Translations under genes and position numbers: made by a program
NCBI GenBank assembly: GCA_964358895.1
Contig: CAYHPR010000018.1
Location: forward strand, 1 to 11,224
Direction: 5' to 3'
Length of the DNA stretch: 11,224 nucleotides
Source of the DNA: CAYHPR01 sp964358895
GTDB lineage: Archaea; Micrarchaeota; Micrarchaeia; CABMEP01
Part shown: piece after piece, positions 8,229 to 11,224 of the stretch
Layout of the letters: every line of letters begins with the position of its first letter
Position numbering within the stretch: the first letter of the stretch is position 1
Notes under the pieces: model-generated
The model's input: only the letters and a program-made list of their open reading frames with translations
What the model was told of the DNA's origin: nothing
Databases searched by the model: none

Positions 8229-9097
8229 GAAAGATTAGTTATGTATTGTGCAAACATTCTAACAAAACTTATGAACAACGTCAGATTTATCAGCGGTAAG
8301 GCTAATGCTTGTGGCAACAAAAGTGCGAATATGTTTGCAAAATCAAAAAGTTTTGTAGTTATTTCTTTAGTGGATTGAAAACTGAGCTCTTCTAACACTG
8401 TTGGTTTACTTAATTGATCGAAATTTGTTCCTTGCCAAACAACCTTGGATACTTCGTAATTAACAACGAAAGCAAATGGCCAAACTATATATGCACCAAA
8501 TGCAAGGGCTATAAGAAAACTGCCACCTTCGCGAGTCAATGGAATTGTTCGAAGGACCATGCCTATCGGTAAAAGGATAGTGAATGCTAGTGCTTGAGCA
8601 GCTTGGATTGAAAGCTGCTGAATGATAAGTGAAGCAGCCATTGCAGCATAAAGTAATGAGATACCTCGTTCGATCATTTTTGCAACTAGCTGAGCAATTC
8701 CTAAAACTTTTACATCGCCAACCCTTAGTGAAGAATTAGCAGAATTAAGCGCATATACTAGCACCCAGTAATTCTTTATCGTATTATACCCGATACGCGT
8801 TAGATAATTGAGATAGTCAGAAGAATGTCGGAATTGATCTGTAAAAGGAGATTTGATGACTTCTGTCATAGCATACTTTGAAACCGTACATGCGGTAGAC
8901 GCAAGACCAACAAGAACAACACCTAAAACAACTGAAACAATAACTTGCCTAAACTCTGCCCTGGCAAGAGCTTCCCAGGGGGATCTTGCAAAGACTTTAC
9001 CTAACATTATGAAGAATGCAATAACTGAAAACATTAGGGCTACAGCTATTGAAAACAGCACAGTCAAATCGCTTATTGGAACACAACTATCTACCAT
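8225..9097 (-). CDS. VirB6/TrbL-like polytopic membrane protein, second and shortest paralogue
   Basis: 290 residues, near the size of classical VirB6 proteins. The ATG at 9097 follows GTGATCAA. A short outside N-terminus is followed by helix 11-33, the box PWEALARAEFRQ (40-51) and helix 52-70. The loop 71-125 holds no cysteine beyond C70, then come helices about 144-178. The core LLPIGMVLRTIPLTREGG (175-192) runs into helix 193-213 with IVWPF. The insert is only about 40 residues (WQGTNFDQLSKPTVLEELSF), and the last helix (254-281) ends FVRMFAQYITNLS without the GG-E tail seen in the first, third and fifth paralogues. It may represent the minimal family scaffold. It lies 7 bases downstream of the first gene. 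Channel-subunit role inferred. Confidence 0.88.
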   Translation of the reverse strand: MVDSCVPISDLTVLFSIAVALMFSVIAFFIMLGKVFARSPWEALARAEFRQVIVSVVLGVVLVGLASTACTVSKYAMTEVIKSPFTDQFRHSSDYLNYLTRIGYNTIKNYWVLVYALNSANSSLRVGDVKVLGIAQLVAKMIERGISLLYAAMAASLIIQQLSIQAAQALAFTILLPIGMVLRTIPLTREGGSFLIALAFGAYIVWPFAFVVNYEVSKVVWQGTNFDQLSKPTVLEELSFQSTKEITTKLFDFANIFALLLPQALALPLINLTLFISFVRMFAQYITNLS

Positions 9098-9105
9098 TTG
9101 ATCAC
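9098..9105 (-). promoter_or_regulatory. Ribosome binding site GTGA-N4 before the ATG at 9097
   Basis: GTGATCAA directly precedes the ATG. GTGATC is complementary to GAUCAC at the 16S 3' end, and its first G is also the last base of the upstream TAG stop. Confidence 0.6.
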
Positions 9106-10802
9106 TACGTCAGCCTTGCCAATCCCGGCAACTGTGGTTCACCGCCTATTGCTTCTGCAATTGAACGGTATGATGATATTGAGATCACCATAGATATCAC
9201 GAATATAATTAACGTCATAAATGAAGAGTATATCAAACCAGGAAGGTACTCTGTTAAATCAAGAAATGTATCCGCAGTGAACTTCCATGGTTGAATGATA
9301 GGAATTGGCCGGCGTTTAGTTGCAGGGAAAAACCCTTTATCGAACAGATCAATAACTCCTTCAATAAATCCTTCTGCAGTAGTGACTGTTGAACTAACAA
9401 CTTCCTGCTTTACAACAACTGCGTTCTTGGATGAAAAAAAACATTTTATCCTGGTCCACACACGTGATTTACATGGGTCTCCAACAGCATAAATTGCATC
9501 TCGGTTATATCCGATAGGCTTCGATCCTTCGGGGGTATCCTCATATGCATCTACTGCAATCCACCACGTTCTGTCATTCCAATTTTTATCGAAAGCCGCC
9601 AAATCGCTTATTTTAAATTCTAGTAAATTACTTTTACTCGAATCATAATTTTTTGTATCAACTAAATGATAACATTCGTAGCTTCCACCTCCATGCGCAA
9701 CTGGCTCTTTCATAGGCCAAACATTCTTTTCAGGAGAAACAGGTGGTTGCTTGTTTGGATCCTCTCCGTTATATCCAGTCAAACAAAAATACGGGCCGGC
9801 CCAAATTCGATACGTACCTGTACCCTTTTGGATTATCTCCCAAGTAATAATATCATCTTTACTCAAATTTTTGTTAGTAGAAGGAGAGATAAGTACGAGT
9901 TTTTGCGTAATTTTTGATGTCAGCACATACTGCGTAGGAAGCACCGTTGGAAATGACTTTGCGGATTCATCATACATCCCTTTTCCCATAACAATTGTTA
10001 ACGGATAGACTATATATCCGACAATGGCTATGGCAATCAAAGAAGATCCTGTTTTCCTTGTCATTGGAAATGCACGCATAACAATGCCAATTGGCAGAAC
10101 AAACGTGAACATTGTTTTCTCGAAGAAATCTAACAGAACAAACTGTCCGTAAGCTAAAGCAATAGTTGCATAAAGAACAGATATCAAGACACTAAGTGCG
10201 CTCCATAAATCAAGAAACGTAACAAATATTGAGATTTTAAAGCTGAATAAAAAAGATACTATAGACGTGGCTATTGCGGCAGTTATTCCTGCTAATTCGG
10301 CCCCGATAGTTCCGCTCGTTGCGGCTCCTAAAAGCTGTGCAGTGATTTTAACAATGAATCCAAAAAACTTGACCAGATCAAAAGAAGTTCCTGAAAGGAT
10401 AAGAAGAGTTGTAATCATAGCTGTGATTGAATTTGCAATTTCAAGGGTTGTAGTATACAAACTAAACGGTGAAGTTTTGCTATACATGAACTCTTTTGCA
10501 ACTGTAAAATAATTTTGTCCGGTCGGCACAAAGGTACTTACGATAAGACTTAGTGTCGGAACTAAGATAACAAGTGCAGCAAAGATTATCGCACTAGTAA
10601 TGAATTCTTCAAACTCCTTTTTTGACCAAGCCTTTACTTGCCCTGATCGAAGAAACTCTGCAATCATCCACCCGAGGCCAGCAACCATTCCTGAGATTGC
10701 CAAAGCAGCGGCACCAGCCACATACCATTCTGATCCTTTAAATTGAGTAAGAATTCCTTGTTTAATGACTTCTAACATATTTTGCTGTACTGGATCTGCC
10801 AT
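9105..10802 (-). CDS. VirB6/TrbL-like polytopic membrane protein with a large soluble insert; first gene of the operon
   Basis: 565 residues from the ATG at 10802, with no ribosome binding site upstream but a TATA-like element 22-30 bases away, so the mRNA is probably leaderless. An amphipathic N-terminus (1-25) precedes helix 28-50, the box KAWSKKEFEEF (57-67) and helix 68-90. Several further helices span about 120-225. The core LPIGIVMRAFPMTRKTGSSL (236-255) is followed by helix 256-272 with YIVYPL. Residues about 278-515 are a soluble, presumably outside domain rich in Trp, Tyr and Gly, with cysteines at 340, 377, 444 and 454; I recognise no family. The last helix (519-543) leads to the tail IGGEPQLPGLARLT. 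Position at the head of the operon and the large insert suggest a principal, surface-exposed subunit. Type IV secretion-like function is inferred. Confidence 0.9.
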   Translation of the reverse strand: MADPVQQNMLEVIKQGILTQFKGSEWYVAGAAALAISGMVAGLGWMIAEFLRSGQVKAWSKKEFEEFITSAIIFAALVILVPTLSLIVSTFVPTGQNYFTVAKEFMYSKTSPFSLYTTTLEIANSITAMITTLLILSGTSFDLVKFFGFIVKITAQLLGAATSGTIGAELAGITAAIATSIVSFLFSFKISIFVTFLDLWSALSVLISVLYATIALAYGQFVLLDFFEKTMFTFVLPIGIVMRAFPMTRKTGSSLIAIAIVGYIVYPLTIVMGKGMYDESAKSFPTVLPTQYVLTSKITQKLVLISPSTNKNLSKDDIITWEIIQKGTGTYRIWAGPYFCLTGYNGEDPNKQPPVSPEKNVWPMKEPVAHGGGSYECYHLVDTKNYDSSKSNLLEFKISDLAAFDKNWNDRTWWIAVDAYEDTPEGSKPIGYNRDAIYAVGDPCKSRVWTRIKCFFSSKNAVVVKQEVVSSTVTTAEGFIEGVIDLFDKGFFPATKRRPIPIIQPWKFTADTFLDLTEYLPGLIYSSFMTLIIFVISMVISISSYRSIAEAIGGEPQLPGLARLT

Positions 10803-10823
10803 ACAGAATACAATACAATGACG

Positions 10824-10833
10824 TTTTTAATAG
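10824..10833 (+). promoter_or_regulatory. leuS: Predicted TATA-like element for leuS, overlapping the divergent promoter
   Basis: TTTTTAATAG lies 29-38 bases before the leuS ATG, so a transcript would have only a short leader of about 5-10 bases. The same A/T tract read on the other strand serves as the TATA of the operon. No clear BRE precedes it in this direction. Confidence 0.35.
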
Positions 10834-10841
10834 TTATTTCC
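10824..10841 (-). promoter_or_regulatory. Predicted archaeal promoter (BRE/TATA) of the membrane-protein operon
   Basis: On the minus strand GGAAATAAC is followed by TATTAAAAA, whose bases 10824-10832 lie 22-30 bases before the ATG at 10802. That spacing puts transcription start at or within a few bases of the start codon. The purine-A run before it fits a BRE. This is a pattern match, not a measured start. Confidence 0.5.
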
Positions 10842-10861
10842 GAATAAGAATCGTAGATATT

Positions 10862-11224
10862 ATGGAGTTTAAAGACATTGAAAAGAAATGGCAACAGGAA
10901 TGGGAAAAGGCAAGAATCTTTGAGGTAAAGGAAGACCAGACCAAAAAGAAGTTTTACTGCCTTGAAATGTTTCCCTACCCGTCAGGCAGCGGGTTGCATA
11001 TGGGCCATGCATTCAATTATGTGATTGGAGATATCTATTCCAGATTCAAAAGAATGAATGGCTACAATGTCCTTTATCCGATGGGCTACGACAGCTTCGG
11101 CCTGCCCGCAGAGAATGCAGCAATAAAGGAAAAAGTCCATCCGAAACCATATACTGAAAAAGCAATTAATAATTTCATAAAACAGCAAAAGGCACTAGGC
11201 CTCAGCTACGATTGGAACAGAATG
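10862..11224 (+). CDS. leuS: Leucyl-tRNA synthetase, bacterial type, N-terminal 121 residues (continues beyond the window)
   Basis: Leucyl-tRNA synthetase charges tRNA-Leu with leucine in the cytoplasm (class I, HIGH/KMSKS Rossmann fold). The N-terminus MEFKDIEKKWQQEWE is typical. FPYPSGSGLHMGH (about 38-50) contains the HIGH signature as HMGH. GYNVLYPMGYDSFGLPAENAAI (about 65-86) matches bacterial LeuRS, where F-G-L-P-A-E follows; the archaeal/eukaryotic form has F-P-F-G-F-H-C-T-G-M-P. The ATG at 10862 is preceded by GATATT, the same start context as several genes of the divergent operon. The reading frame is open to the window end on a codon boundary; the editing domain and KMSKS loop are outside. 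The family is certain; the bacterial type is read directly. Bacterial-type LeuRS is known from DPANN archaea as well as bacteria. Confidence 0.95.
   Translation, partial: MEFKDIEKKWQQEWEKARIFEVKEDQTKKKFYCLEMFPYPSGSGLHMGHAFNYVIGDIYSRFKRMNGYNVLYPMGYDSFGLPAENAAIKEKVHPKPYTEKAINNFIKQQKALGLSYDWNRM

Noticed and set aside
9049..10512. Several short plus-strand open frames opposite the first paralogue
   Set aside because: Antisense to a gene with membrane helices, family motifs and a promoter; the peptides show no domain.
3122..10802. Reading the six membrane proteins as transporters of the ABC, MFS or rhomboid type
   Set aside because: No Walker motifs, MFS signature or G-x-S-G rhomboid box are visible; the shared core, insert slot and tail fit VirB6/TrbL-like proteins better, though this remains inferred.
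10982..11188. 68-codon minus-strand frame
   Set aside because: It lies antisense to the N-terminal catalytic part of leuS, which is certain from its HMGH motif.
1..11224. CRISPR arrays, tRNA or rRNA genes, transposases, attachment sites
   Set aside because: No repeat-spacer pattern, no cloverleaf or rRNA signature and no transposase-like frame were seen; nearly all the sequence is accounted for by protein genes.

Overview
The window looks like a piece of an AT-rich archaeal genome, most likely from the DPANN / Woesearchaeota-Pacearchaeota type of lineage (inference). Pointers to archaea are a BRE/TATA-like element 22-38 bases before the first start codon of the long operon, a probably leaderless first gene, GTGA-type ribosome binding sites close to the ATG, and cell-surface proteins of the style common in those genomes. 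The only housekeeping gene, leuS, is of the bacterial type. That fits DPANN genomes but leaves a CPR bacterium as a minority alternative.

Layout. One long minus-strand operon runs from about 10802 down to position 1 and beyond. From its promoter it encodes six polytopic membrane proteins in a row (9105-10802, 8225-9097, 7114-8220, 5848-7104, 4250-5839, 3122-4234). These are followed by a membrane-anchored protein with an outside beta-type domain and a long cytoplasmic part (1491-3125, interrupted by a 100-N assembly gap at 1665-1764), and then a predicted lipoprotein (187-1494). The lipoprotein frame stops at a TAA (187-189) but remains open, with no new start codon, to the edge of the window. 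The last visible residues resemble the start of a lytic-transglycosylase (SLT) fold. Genes are 15 bases apart at most or overlap by 4 bases, so translational coupling is likely. Divergently, leuS (10862-11224, N-terminal part only) starts 59 bases from the operon.

What it may do. The six membrane proteins are diverged paralogues. They share a W-(A/S)-(K/R)-x-E-F box after the first membrane segment, a core hairpin resembling L-P-x-G-I-x-L-R-x-x-P-x-T-R-x-x-G followed by a helix ending in a Y/F/W-P pair, and, in most, a C-terminal tail. Between the core and the last membrane segment each carries a different insert: a 240-residue soluble domain, a 20-cysteine module array, Gly/Ala-rich hydrophobic stretches, or little. 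Topology and gene company resemble VirB6/TrbL, the inner-membrane channel subunits of type IV secretion, and the archaeal CedA-like DNA-transfer proteins. This assignment is inferred, because no VirB4/HerA ATPase, pilin or relaxase lies in the window. My best reading is the membrane-channel half of an uncharacterised archaeal type IV secretion-like or cell-contact apparatus, with surface-exposed domains and possibly a wall- or glycan-cleaving lipoprotein.
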